Program-made: the position numbers and the translations under genes
Notes under the pieces: model-generated
Databases searched by the model: none
Told to the model about the DNA's origin: nothing
Seen by the model: only the letters and a program-made list of their open reading frames with translations
Shown here: positions 34,026-42,326 of the stretch, piece by piece
How positions within the stretch are numbered: position 1 is the first letter of the stretch
How the letters are laid out: each line of letters begins with the position of its first letter
From: Candidatus Binatia bacterium
GTDB lineage: Bacteria; Desulfobacterota; Binatia; HRBIN30
NCBI GenBank assembly: GCA_026004215.1
Contig: BPIR01000001.1
Span: forward strand, 620,001 to 684,000
DNA: 64,000 bases
Direction of reading: 5' to 3'

Positions 34026-35033
34026 ATGAAGACCGCGTACATCACCGAGCCTGGCGCCACCGTTCGTCGCAACGGTTCCGTGCTGGAAGTGTGGCTGGGC
34101 AACGTGAAGCGCACGGAGCTGCTCGTTCACGACCTGGATCAGCTCGTGCTCATGGGAAATATCGTCGTGACACCGGCAGTGCTGGACTTCCTGGTGAACG
34201 AACGAATCGACACCGTCTTCTTGTCTCTACACGGCAAATTCCGCGGCCGGCTCATGCACCACCATTCCAAGAACGTCACCCTTCGCTTGGCACAATACGA
34301 CGTGCTGCGCGATCGGCTCCGCGCCCTCGACTTCGCCCGCCGCTTCGTGCACGGCAAAATTGCCAACATGCGCGCCTTCCTCTTCAAAGCGGGGCGCCGC
34401 CACAGCGCGGGCGCTCCGCTGACGGAGATGGCATACCGTCTGGGAGCGGTGCAGGACCAACTCGCCGAAGCCACCACCCTCGATGAAGTGCGAGGCTTCG
34501 AAGGACGCGCTTCAGCGCTGTACTTCGAAGTGTTTCCCCACTTGCTCAAAAATTCAGATTTTCAGTTCACGGGGCGTAACCGCCGCCCGCCCTTGGACCC
34601 CGTCAACGTTCTCTTGTCCCTCGGCTACACCCTTTTGGCCAACGCGGTGGAAACCGCAGTGCAAATCGTCGGACTCGACCCCTACGTGGGTGCACTGCAT
34701 GAGATTGCGTACGGCCGCCCCTCGCTCGTTTGCGACTTGATGGAAGAGTATCGCGCAATGATCGTCGACCCCATGGTGGTGGCTTGCATCAACCAACGAG
34801 TGTTCAGCACCGACGACTTCGAACCCGGCGCTGACGGCGAGCCTGTCCGTTTCAAGCGCGAGGCCATGAAGTACTTTATCGAGCTTTTCGAGCGCCGGAT
34901 CCGCAACGAGATTCTTTACCCTCCCCGCAACCAACGGCTCAAATATCGGCAGGTCATCGAGGAACAAGTCCGGCACTTTGCGCGCTGCCTTCTCGGGCAC
35001 GAGCAAAGCTACGAACCATTTGTGGTGCGGTAA
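34026..35033 (+). CDS. cas1: CRISPR integrase Cas1
   Basis: A 335-aa Cas1, near the usual length. The N-terminal beta domain carries LVHDLDQLVLMGNIVVTPA and FLSLHGKFRGRL. The helical catalytic domain has GFEGRASALYFEVF (metal-binding Glu near residue 158), GALHEIAYGRPSLVCDLMEE (His near 226) and a following acidic residue near 237, so the Glu/His/Asp metal site is intact. The ATG directly follows the CAPP stop with no gap. With Cas2 it integrates new spacers at the leader end of the array. It is a stand-alone Cas1, not fused to a reverse transcriptase or Cas6. Confidence 0.98.
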   Translation: MKTAYITEPGATVRRNGSVLEVWLGNVKRTELLVHDLDQLVLMGNIVVTPAVLDFLVNERIDTVFLSLHGKFRGRLMHHHSKNVTLRLAQYDVLRDRLRALDFARRFVHGKIANMRAFLFKAGRRHSAGAPLTEMAYRLGAVQDQLAEATTLDEVRGFEGRASALYFEVFPHLLKNSDFQFTGRNRRPPLDPVNVLLSLGYTLLANAVETAVQIVGLDPYVGALHEIAYGRPSLVCDLMEEYRAMIVDPMVVACINQRVFSTDDFEPGADGEPVRFKREAMKYFIELFERRIRNEILYPPRNQRLKYRQVIEEQVRHFARCLLGHEQSYEPFVVR

Positions 35034-35048
35034 AAACGGCGTGTCACC

Positions 35049-35327
35049 ATGTTTACCGTTATTGCCTTCGACATCTCCGACGACCGCATTCGTTACCGTG
35101 TGGTCAAGGCGCTCAAGAAATATGCCGTGCGGGTGCAAAAGTCAGTGTTCGAGGCGCCCCGCCTACCGGAAAACCACTTGCGGCGGCTACAGCGCCAGTT
35201 GGAACGGCTCATCGATCCGAAGACCGACCGGGTGCGCTACTATTTTCTCTGCGCCGCTTGCAAACCCCGAATCGAAAGCGTGGGCCGGGGCGAGGTCACC
35301 GAATACGAAGAGTTTCGGGTGATTTGA
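35049..35327 (+). CDS. cas2: CRISPR adaptation protein Cas2
   Basis: A 92-aa ferredoxin-fold Cas2. It starts MFTVIAFDISDDRIRYRVVK with the conserved Asp at residue 8, followed by RVQKSVFEAP and a C-terminal beta strand. It starts 15 bp after cas1 ends and is the structural partner of Cas1 in the integration complex. Two Cys residues (CAACK, near 73-77) are an unremarkable variation. Confidence 0.97.
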   Translation: MFTVIAFDISDDRIRYRVVKALKKYAVRVQKSVFEAPRLPENHLRRLQRQLERLIDPKTDRVRYYFLCAACKPRIESVGRGEVTEYEEFRVI

Positions 35328-35501
35328 ATGCGCCCCGCCACGGATCGGTCGGGCGGCTACTGAGTCCACCCCCCCCGCCCGAGCCACTGCTCCGCTCGGC
35401 ACCGCGAGTGCGAGCTCGCCGTAACTGCGCGGAGCTTGTCGGACTCGCTTGACAACATTCCGCCCGTGCAAGTATGGGCCCACGTTGGAACGGTGGATGC
35501 G

Positions 35502-36662
35502 ATGGGGTGGGATCTTACCTTGGTGTTTGTGGCCGGTGCGTCGCCGCAAGTGATCACCGAAACCGTGTCGGCCCTCTGCCAGCGCCGACCGGTTCCGCAA
35601 ACATGCGTCTTTGTGCTGACCACGACCTCCGGTCGCGAACACATCGAACGTGCCTTGTTCGGTCGCAAAGGCGCTTGGGCAGCACTACAGCGGGAGTACC
35701 CGGCAGCCAAGCGGTTTCGCTTCAGCCCGAAACACATCCTACTGCTTCCCGGGCCCACTGGTGCACCTTTGGATGATGTGCGGAGTGCGGCCGAAAGCGA
35801 GGCCGCCGGTAACTTCATTCTCAACTTTGTCCGCAACCACACTCGGCCGGAAAGCCCGCCGCTGCATGCCTCCATCGCCGGTGGTCGCAAAACGATGGGA
35901 TATCTTCTCGCTACGGCCCTCATGCTGTACGGCCGGGTGGACGATCGGTTGTCGCACGTGTTGGTCCGCCCGTCCGATATCGAGAGTTCTTCCTTCTTCT
36001 TCCGACCTCGCAAAAAAAAGCGCATCAAAGTTCAGCGATCCGACGGCCAAATATTCGAAGTCTCCACTAGCGAGATCGATGTGGAGCTCACCGACCTCCC
36101 CTTTCCGCGCCTCAGGCTTCTGCAACGCGAACAAGATCTGCAAGCCACAAGCTTTTCCGAGTTGGTCCGACGGCTCCAAGATCGTTTGGGGCAACTCGCC
36201 CGGCCGACCATCGAAATTGACTTGCTGCAACACCGCATCGTTTGTGGGGGCGAGGGGATCGAACTTTCCCCGCTAAGAGTGGGAATTTATGCACTGCTCG
36301 CGCAACGCCGCCGCGACGCCCACATTGCGGGCTTCGACTGTGCAGGTTGTGCCGCTTGCTTTCTCCCGGCAGCCGAGCTCACTCCATATTTCCGCGACCG
36401 GCTACGCCAGCTCATGAGCCGCTTGGGCAGTGTGGCCGTCGGGAGAGATTGGGGGGAACGCAATTTCCGCCCGGAAATATCGAAGCTCAACGCCCAGCTT
36501 CAACGCAAGCTCGGAAGCGCAAGTGCACCCTACGAAATCCAGATCCGCGGCCAGCGCAAGCAGCGCCTTTACGGGATCGGCGCGCCCCCGGAACTGCTCA
36601 CTTTTCGCGACCAGCCAATCGTTGGCAGCAACGTTGCCAACTTTGCGCAAACTCTTGAGTAG
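35502..36662 (+). CDS. NE0113-family CARF protein with OmpR-like wHTH
   Basis: A 386-aa protein from the ATG at 35502; an in-frame TTG at 35436 would add 22 residues unlike the family start. Residues 1-190 are a CARF domain: LTLVFVAGASPQVITETVSA at the first strand-loop and SIAGGRKTMGYLLATALML near residue 130, the NE0113 signature. Residues 230-380 resemble an OmpR/PhoB-type winged helix (IELSPLRVGIYALLA, then RPEISKLNAQLQRKLG and RLYGI). NE0113-type CARF proteins are linked to cyclic oligoadenylate binding or degradation. The wHTH suggests DNA binding, so a signal-dependent regulator is plausible. The 3' end of the gene contains a copy of the GCAACGTTGC palindrome upstream of cas10. Confidence 0.85.
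   Translation: MGWDLTLVFVAGASPQVITETVSALCQRRPVPQTCVFVLTTTSGREHIERALFGRKGAWAALQREYPAAKRFRFSPKHILLLPGPTGAPLDDVRSAAESEAAGNFILNFVRNHTRPESPPLHASIAGGRKTMGYLLATALMLYGRVDDRLSHVLVRPSDIESSSFFFRPRKKKRIKVQRSDGQIFEVSTSEIDVELTDLPFPRLRLLQREQDLQATSFSELVRRLQDRLGQLARPTIEIDLLQHRIVCGGEGIELSPLRVGIYALLAQRRRDAHIAGFDCAGCAACFLPAAELTPYFRDRLRQLMSRLGSVAVGRDWGERNFRPEISKLNAQLQRKLGSASAPYEIQIRGQRKQRLYGIGAPPELLTFRDQPIVGSNVANFAQTLE
36628..36637. promoter_or_regulatory. GCAACGTTGC palindrome before cas10
   Basis: The 10-bp core of the repeated palindrome lies inside the last codons of the CARF-wHTH gene, about 110 bp before the cas10 start. It is embedded in a longer overlapping dyad, GTTGGC at 36621-36626 and GCCAAC at 36636-36641. 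This fits an operator for the cmr operon. Confidence 0.4.
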
Positions 36663-36745
36663 GAAACCGAAAGCAGTAAAAAGCGGCCGTTGTTGTCGGC
36701 AAGATCAGAGTGGACAGGCAGGGGAATAGTCGAGGAGAACTTCAC

Positions 36746-39700
36746 GTGAGTGCAGCGAACCGTTGGTTTTTGAAGATTCATGCTTTTTTGCACGATCCAC
36801 CGCACAAACCACTCGTGCTCGGACGAGGCCACGGCCGCCAAGGCCGGGAGATCGCAACCGCGCTCGCCGGAGGCGACTTGGATGACGCCAGCCGGCGCGT
36901 GGTGCAGCAGGCAGACCATTTGGCATCGGGTGCCGATCGCCAGAATTGGCTGAGAGACTTCGACATCAACCCGCGGAAGGAGTTGCAGCTCGTTCACCCA
37001 TTGGAAGGAAAACCGGTACTGGTCGCTGGCACGGTCACAGGGCGTCCCTTCGAGCTGGTCTTTCCGGAAGAATGTGTGGACGCCGTGGCAGCACTCGGAT
37101 CGCGGATCCCAGAGACGCTGAAACACGTAGCTGACCTGCGCTTGCGTTTCCTAGTTCTGTGGCGATTCCTTCCGGAAATTCTGGAAGCACTCGAAGGCGA
37201 ACGTGGAACGGATCGTGCGCGACTGGGCTTGCTTTGGCCGCTGCTGCCAGCGGACTCGCGGATTCCCGATCACTCCGTGTTGGTGCACGACTCCCTCGTT
37301 TCCGCGTTGGCCGCCATCCTGGCGGACGGGCACGGGGCCGCTCTCTTGCGCGTGCAGTTCGCTCCGGTTCAGGATTTCATCGAGGCCTCGCGGAAACTGC
37401 GCGACCTTTGGGCTTCGTCCAGCATTTTGGCCGAGACCACTTGGGCGGCGATGGAGCCGGTGGTGGAGCGCTTCGGGCCCGACCACATCTTGTTTCCGAG
37501 CCTTCGCTACGAACCTCGTTTCGACCGCTGGCTGGTCCAACAACTCCGCGGGATGGAGGAGGCACACGCGGCACTGCGAGAGGTCGTAGAGACCACGCGC
37601 GCTCACTCGAAACGCGCCCTGCGGACACCTTCGTTACCGAATCTCTTCACCGCAATCGTGCCGCAAAACAGCGCCGCAGAGATCGCCGGTGAAATCGAAC
37701 GAAAGCTGCGAGAATTTTGGACGGAGTCCGTGGCTCTGGCAGCCCGAGAGGCCGGTGAAGGACCAGAGTTTGTCGAGCGTGCCAAGGAACAAGCGCGGGC
37801 GCTTTTACAGGTCTTTTGGAGCGTAGTGCCGTGGCCTCTCGACATCGGGCCTGCGCAGTGGCTGCAGGCACAAGATCCGCCGTCGGCCTGGCATAAAAAC
37901 CAGCCCGTTTTGCAACGCACGCTGCAAACCTTGCGGCACCTGAGCCACGCCTTCCAAGGCTACGAGCCCAACGCCGGGCTCTTGTACGCGGACCTCAACG
38001 ATCAAGCCGCTCTCCTTGTGGATGCCGTGAAACGAGAGCGCATCCAGCACACGCACGACGAGGGCGGCCTCAAGTGCAGTTGTTGCGGCGAGCGCGAAGT
38101 GCTGGGCGGAAACGACTTCTGGGCGCAACGGACCGAGGGCTACGCCAAGCGCAAGGACCAAAAGCAGCTTTCGGACAACGAGCAGCTTTGCGGCCCCTGC
38201 ACCTGGAAGCGCTCTTTCGAATTGCCGGTTGCGGACGGCGACGAAGATACCCGCTCCTTTGGCCAGCGGCACCCATCGACCGGGGAAATCGCGGCGGCAC
38301 AGTTCAAACTCGATGTCATCCGCCGCTGCGCGGACGGTGATCGATCGCTCCGAGATGCGGTTGAGCAATTCGTCTCCGCGGCAAAAGCCGACGCACAAGC
38401 GGGCAACTTAGAGACGTCGGACTTGGAAATTTTCTGCCCGCAGATCATCGAGATCCAAGCGATCCAATCGAACGATTCGTTGCTGCGCAAGTTCGCCCAT
38501 ATTGACGGCCAATGGTTGCTGCCGTTCCCGCGCGAGGAGGCGCCGGAAAAGCGCCCGCAGAAAACGATTTCTGCCGCCCAAAAGTTACGCGAAACTGCGA
38601 AGCGCGCCGGGATCCCGGCCCCGCGGCCGTATCTGGCGGTGGTGGATTTCGATGGAGACGAGATGGGCAAGTGGCTTTCGGGAACACATGGCTGCTTCCC
38701 GACCGTCAAAGACACCCTGCACCGTCGAGTCGTGGAGATGATCGGCTCCCAATATTCGAATCTCGACAATGCTCTGAAGCAACGGCGATTTCTCAACCCA
38801 TCCTTTCACGCCTCGCTCAGTGCGGCCGCGGCGGCGTTCGCGCGCTTTAGCGCCCCCATGACCGTGGAGGGCGAGGATTTCCCGGGCCATCTCGTGTACG
38901 CAGGCGGCGACGACGCCTTGTTCGTTGCGCCGGTGCCTGAGGCGCTCGAACTCGCCTGGCGGCTGCGCCTGCGCTTCTCGGGCTGGCCGGAGGAATTTCA
39001 GATTCGCATTCTCGAAGGGGGCGGTTTCAAGGTCATCGAATCCGAGGTACGCACGCGCGTGAACGAACGATGGAGCCGCCCAAGCTCGTGGGTCGCTGCG
39101 GCCTTGGGAGTAAACGGCCTGGCGCAACCGGTGAGTAGGCCATTTCAAGCAGACCGCCTCGGTTTGGCCTTTGGAACCCGCGCCACCGCGTCGGCTGGCA
39201 TCTGCGTGTTCCATTATCGCTGGCCGCTCGGATCGGCGTTACGCGAAGCACGTGGCGCGCTCGAAGAGGCCAAGCGCAGAGGTCGGAATGCGGTAGGCCT
39301 TACCGTGCAACGACGTTCCGGCTCCATCAGCCGTGCGGTACTTCCGTTTTTCGTTGAGGACGAAGCTGCTCGGGAGTTTCCCACCGTAGCGTTGATGCAG
39401 CTTATTTCTTTGTTCCGCAAATCGGAGCGGGTCGTGTCGGTGCGCTTGGCCACTGCATTTCGCGAAGAGCTGGCCGCGCTCCACATCGAGCCGCGGGCCG
39501 GACGGTTGGGGCCCGCCTCCCAAGAGTCTCAGCTTTGGGATCTCGGCGAAGCCATCGCCAAGCGAGTCGTCAGGCGACGGGATGTAGGCGGGAGTAAAGA
39601 GGAACAGGACACTGCCGAGCGACTGGTGTTGGAGCTCGGCCGAGGCGTGCGCGCCCGCGCCCAAGCGGACGCTGCGGCAGCTTTGTTCCAGTGGAGCGAG

Positions 39701-39748
39701 GCGCTTTCGATTGCCGCATTTCTTGCCCGCACAGGAGACGAAGGATGA
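36746..39748 (+). CDS. cas10: Cas10/Cmr2, type III-B large subunit
   Basis: About 1000 aa. I start at the GTG at 36746 because GAGGAGAA lies just upstream and the product then opens 15 residues before the HD motif; an upstream GTG at 36710 is less likely. The HD nuclease signature LHDPPHK is at residues 15-21. PVQDFIEASRKLRDLWASS (near 210) is typical of Cmr2. A zinc-binding set CSCCG (near 443) and CGPC (near 482) precedes the palm. AGGDDALF (near 720) is the cyclase motif, intact. Expected role: target-RNA-activated ssDNase and cyclic oligoadenylate synthase. The stop overlaps the cmr3 start (ATGA). Confidence 0.97.
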   Translation: MSAANRWFLKIHAFLHDPPHKPLVLGRGHGRQGREIATALAGGDLDDASRRVVQQADHLASGADRQNWLRDFDINPRKELQLVHPLEGKPVLVAGTVTGRPFELVFPEECVDAVAALGSRIPETLKHVADLRLRFLVLWRFLPEILEALEGERGTDRARLGLLWPLLPADSRIPDHSVLVHDSLVSALAAILADGHGAALLRVQFAPVQDFIEASRKLRDLWASSSILAETTWAAMEPVVERFGPDHILFPSLRYEPRFDRWLVQQLRGMEEAHAALREVVETTRAHSKRALRTPSLPNLFTAIVPQNSAAEIAGEIERKLREFWTESVALAAREAGEGPEFVERAKEQARALLQVFWSVVPWPLDIGPAQWLQAQDPPSAWHKNQPVLQRTLQTLRHLSHAFQGYEPNAGLLYADLNDQAALLVDAVKRERIQHTHDEGGLKCSCCGEREVLGGNDFWAQRTEGYAKRKDQKQLSDNEQLCGPCTWKRSFELPVADGDEDTRSFGQRHPSTGEIAAAQFKLDVIRRCADGDRSLRDAVEQFVSAAKADAQAGNLETSDLEIFCPQIIEIQAIQSNDSLLRKFAHIDGQWLLPFPREEAPEKRPQKTISAAQKLRETAKRAGIPAPRPYLAVVDFDGDEMGKWLSGTHGCFPTVKDTLHRRVVEMIGSQYSNLDNALKQRRFLNPSFHASLSAAAAAFARFSAPMTVEGEDFPGHLVYAGGDDALFVAPVPEALELAWRLRLRFSGWPEEFQIRILEGGGFKVIESEVRTRVNERWSRPSSWVAAALGVNGLAQPVSRPFQADRLGLAFGTRATASAGICVFHYRWPLGSALREARGALEEAKRRGRNAVGLTVQRRSGSISRAVLPFFVEDEAAREFPTVALMQLISLFRKSERVVSVRLATAFREELAALHIEPRAGRLGPASQESQLWDLGEAIAKRVVRRRDVGGSKEEQDTAERLVLELGRGVRARAQADAAAALFQWSEALSIAAFLARTGDEG

Positions 39749-40929
39749 GGCAGATGGAGGTCTTGCGTTTCGAGCCGCTCGACGTGTTTTCCATTCGCAC
39801 GGCGCGTCCGTTCGACATTGGCGGCGTGACGCACGCGGATTACGTCTGGCCGCCTCCGCCGTGGACGGTCATGGGTGCGCTTCGCGGTGCGCTGGCGGAA
39901 CTCCTCGGTTTACCGGCCGTGGAGTACGGCCGGCCGCATTCGGAACATCCCCGGTATGCCAGTGTGACCGAGGTGATCGGACCGCCAGACGGAGCCGCGC
40001 GTTTCAAAATTGGTCCGGTGCTGCCTGGCGTGTGGCAAGAGGCCGAACGACAATTGCGCTTGCGTTGGCCTCTGCCCGCCGACGTGTTGTCGGTGAAAGA
40101 TGGTTCGCAACAAGGGAGCACACGGCTAGCTCGCTTGCGTCCGTTTCGGCTGCCACCCGGGGTGCACTGCAACCAGCCCGGCGGTCGTACTCACGCCCTG
40201 CTACCGCCGGCGGACCTCCCCGAGCACCCCGAAAAGTCCCCAACCGTGCGCCATTTCGGCACCGAACAAATCGCTCAATGGCTGGCCGGCGAGGAAATAA
40301 CGGCGGCGTACTCAGATCGCCAAGAGGATGACATGGATTACTATCCGGAGCCGCGCATCGGCATCCGCATCGATCCGGAAACTCACCTAGTGAGCGAAGG
40401 GTTATTTTACTTGCGTACGGCTTTGCAGTTAGCCCGAAACCGCAGCTTGGCTGTGCCGCTCGTTCACGCGGGCAAAGACATCCCGTGGGCGCAGATTGAC
40501 GGACACCTCGCCCGCTTCGGTGCCGACGGGCATCTCGTGCGCATTCGTAAACCCATCCATGTCTCGTTGCCCGAATGCCCTGCAGGCAAGCCTCTGCACC
40601 ACGCAAGGCTGTTGTGTGTAGGACCGACGCACCCCCATGCCATTGCGGCACTGGAACGCCGCAACCCGCCGGTGCACGTGCGGGCGGTGGCTGCCGGCAG
40701 ACCCGTGCGCATCGGAGGCTGGAAACTGCTCGCGCAAGTGCGCAACGGAAGCGAGATCCCGCAAGGGCCGCGCCGCCTTCGCACCTACTATCCACCTGGA
40801 GCGGTACTGTACGTCGAGTCGGAAGGCGATCTGCGGGAGTTGCATTGTCAGAACCTCGCGCATGACCCGGAAGAAGAAGCAGCTGGGTTTGGCTTTTGCT
40901 TGGTTGGTTTGTGGCAACAAGAACAATAA
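39745..40929 (+). CDS. cmr3: Cmr3 (Cas5-family RAMP subunit)
   Basis: A 394-aa protein from the ATG at 39745, which overlaps the cas10 stop. The start MRQMEVLRFEPLDVFSIRTA and the following RPFDIGG and PPPPWTVMGALRGALAELL match Cmr3. In the Cmr complex it caps the crRNA 5' tag end together with Cas10. A longer in-frame opening upstream only reads through cas10 in another frame. It is followed after 11 bp by cmr4. Confidence 0.93.
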   Translation: MRQMEVLRFEPLDVFSIRTARPFDIGGVTHADYVWPPPPWTVMGALRGALAELLGLPAVEYGRPHSEHPRYASVTEVIGPPDGAARFKIGPVLPGVWQEAERQLRLRWPLPADVLSVKDGSQQGSTRLARLRPFRLPPGVHCNQPGGRTHALLPPADLPEHPEKSPTVRHFGTEQIAQWLAGEEITAAYSDRQEDDMDYYPEPRIGIRIDPETHLVSEGLFYLRTALQLARNRSLAVPLVHAGKDIPWAQIDGHLARFGADGHLVRIRKPIHVSLPECPAGKPLHHARLLCVGPTHPHAIAALERRNPPVHVRAVAAGRPVRIGGWKLLAQVRNGSEIPQGPRRLRTYYPPGAVLYVESEGDLRELHCQNLAHDPEEEAAGFGFCLVGLWQQEQ

Positions 40930-40940
40930 CGGAGGGCTTT

Positions 40941-41897
40941 ATGGCACAAGGAATGTTCGAGAGTCGCCTCTTGTTCATGCTGGCGGAAACACCGGTTCAT
41001 GCAGGAACCGGAGCGGAACTGGGCGCGGTGGACTTGCCGATCCAGCGCGAACGGCACACCCGCTTTCCGACCATTCACGGGTCAGGCGTAAAGGGAGTGT
41101 TGCGCGACTTGTCGGAACGGAAAAACGGGAAGGACGACAAGTCCATCACCACGCTGCTGTTCGGTAGCCCGCCGCCGAAAGAAGCGGGAGGCGAGGCGCT
41201 GGAAACAGGATCGCTCGCGGTGAGCGACGCTCGCTTGCTGTTGTTACCCGTACGCAGTGTGGGCCATGCCTTCGCCTGGGTCACTTGTCCGTACCTCCTC
41301 AGCCGCTTCCTGCGCGACGCCGGCGACTGCCACGCCTCGAGAAGAGCGGACATCGAAGCTGCCATCGGTCAAGCCTTGCAGGCCCCGCAAGACAAAGGGC
41401 TGGTACACAACGATTTCCCGCTGAACACCGCGATGATCGAGGAAATCGAACTGCCGGTGGAGAAAAAAGACCTCAAAAAGCTGTGCCATCTCTTGCAGGA
41501 AATCCTTCCCGGGGGAGCGGAAATGAAGTACTGGCGCGACCTCCTGCCGAAAAACCTCGTGATCGCCCCCGACGACGTGTTCAGCGACCTGGCGTTGCAT
41601 GGCACCGAGGTGGTCACGCGTGTTCGCCTCAGTGAGGAGACCAAAACCGTGGAAAAGGGTGCCCTGTGGACAGAGGAGTATCTTCCCGCCGATTCCTTGT
41701 TGTACAGCGTGCTCGGACTGGAATCGAAGCGTTTGGGACGGAAGTGGAGGGATAAAAAAATGGAGGGCGCCCCTCCCGACGGGTGGACGTGGGTTGCCGA
41801 CTTGATCGGTAGCAACCAAGTGGCCCAGTTCGGCGGCAAGGAAACCATCGGCCGCGGCTTTTTACGGCTCCACCTCTGGCCCGAGAAAGCACAGTGA
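40941..41897 (+). CDS. cmr4: Cmr4 (Cas7-family backbone and target RNase)
   Basis: A 318-aa protein from the ATG at 40941, preceded by GGAGGG. It has the family motif HAGTGAELGAVDLPIQRE. The Asp at residue 31 corresponds to the catalytic Asp that cuts target RNA at 6-nt intervals, so RNase activity should be intact. GSGVKGVLRDL and the C-terminal FGGKETIGRGFLRL (Gly-rich RAMP loop) are also present. It forms the crRNA-binding filament of the Cmr complex. Confidence 0.96.
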   Translation: MAQGMFESRLLFMLAETPVHAGTGAELGAVDLPIQRERHTRFPTIHGSGVKGVLRDLSERKNGKDDKSITTLLFGSPPPKEAGGEALETGSLAVSDARLLLLPVRSVGHAFAWVTCPYLLSRFLRDAGDCHASRRADIEAAIGQALQAPQDKGLVHNDFPLNTAMIEEIELPVEKKDLKKLCHLLQEILPGGAEMKYWRDLLPKNLVIAPDDVFSDLALHGTEVVTRVRLSEETKTVEKGALWTEEYLPADSLLYSVLGLESKRLGRKWRDKKMEGAPPDGWTWVADLIGSNQVAQFGGKETIGRGFLRLHLWPEKAQ

Positions 41898-41910
41898 AGG
41901 AGAACGACAG

Positions 41911-42282
41911 ATGGCAGGCACAGCCAAGCATATCGAACAAGAGCGGGCACAGTGGGCGTTCCGAACCGTTCGATCGCTCGCCGCTGACCGTGAAACCAAA
42001 GCGGACGAGCTCCTCAGCCACATCCGCAAGTTGCCGTCGCACATCCAAGCGTCGGGACTAGCCCAAACGCTGCTCTTCTACGGCCAAAAGCAAGAAAAAC
42101 TAGCCACTGCGCTCGCCCAACATCTCGGGCTCCTCGATCGGGGAAATCAAGGCCGGGTTGCGGATGCAGTGCAAAAGTTAGTCGAAAGCGCAGCGACGGT
42201 GCGGAGGAAAACACGCGATGCGCTGAGCGCCGCGCAATGGCTCAAACGCTTTGCCGAGGTCGAACTCAAGTCGGCAAGTTGA
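41911..42282 (+). CDS. cmr5: Cmr5 small subunit (Cas11)
   Basis: A 123-aa all-helical protein, the usual Cmr5 size. Typical features are the N-terminal RAQWAFRTVR, the central LPSHIQASGLAQTLLFYG and the C-terminal WLKRFAEVELK. It stacks along the Cmr4 filament and contacts the target strand. It lies 13 bp after cmr4 and 44 bp before cmr6. Confidence 0.94.
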   Translation: MAGTAKHIEQERAQWAFRTVRSLAADRETKADELLSHIRKLPSHIQASGLAQTLLFYGQKQEKLATALAQHLGLLDRGNQGRVADAVQKLVESAATVRRKTRDALSAAQWLKRFAEVELKSAS

Positions 42283-42326
42283 AGCCGTGACTACGCGTCG
42301 TTGTTCTCAGGTAGAGGAGAGGTCGA

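Noticed and set aside
36710..36745. Upstream GTG start for cas10
   Set aside because: The GTG at 36746 has a strong ribosome site directly upstream and gives the usual short lead into the HD motif.
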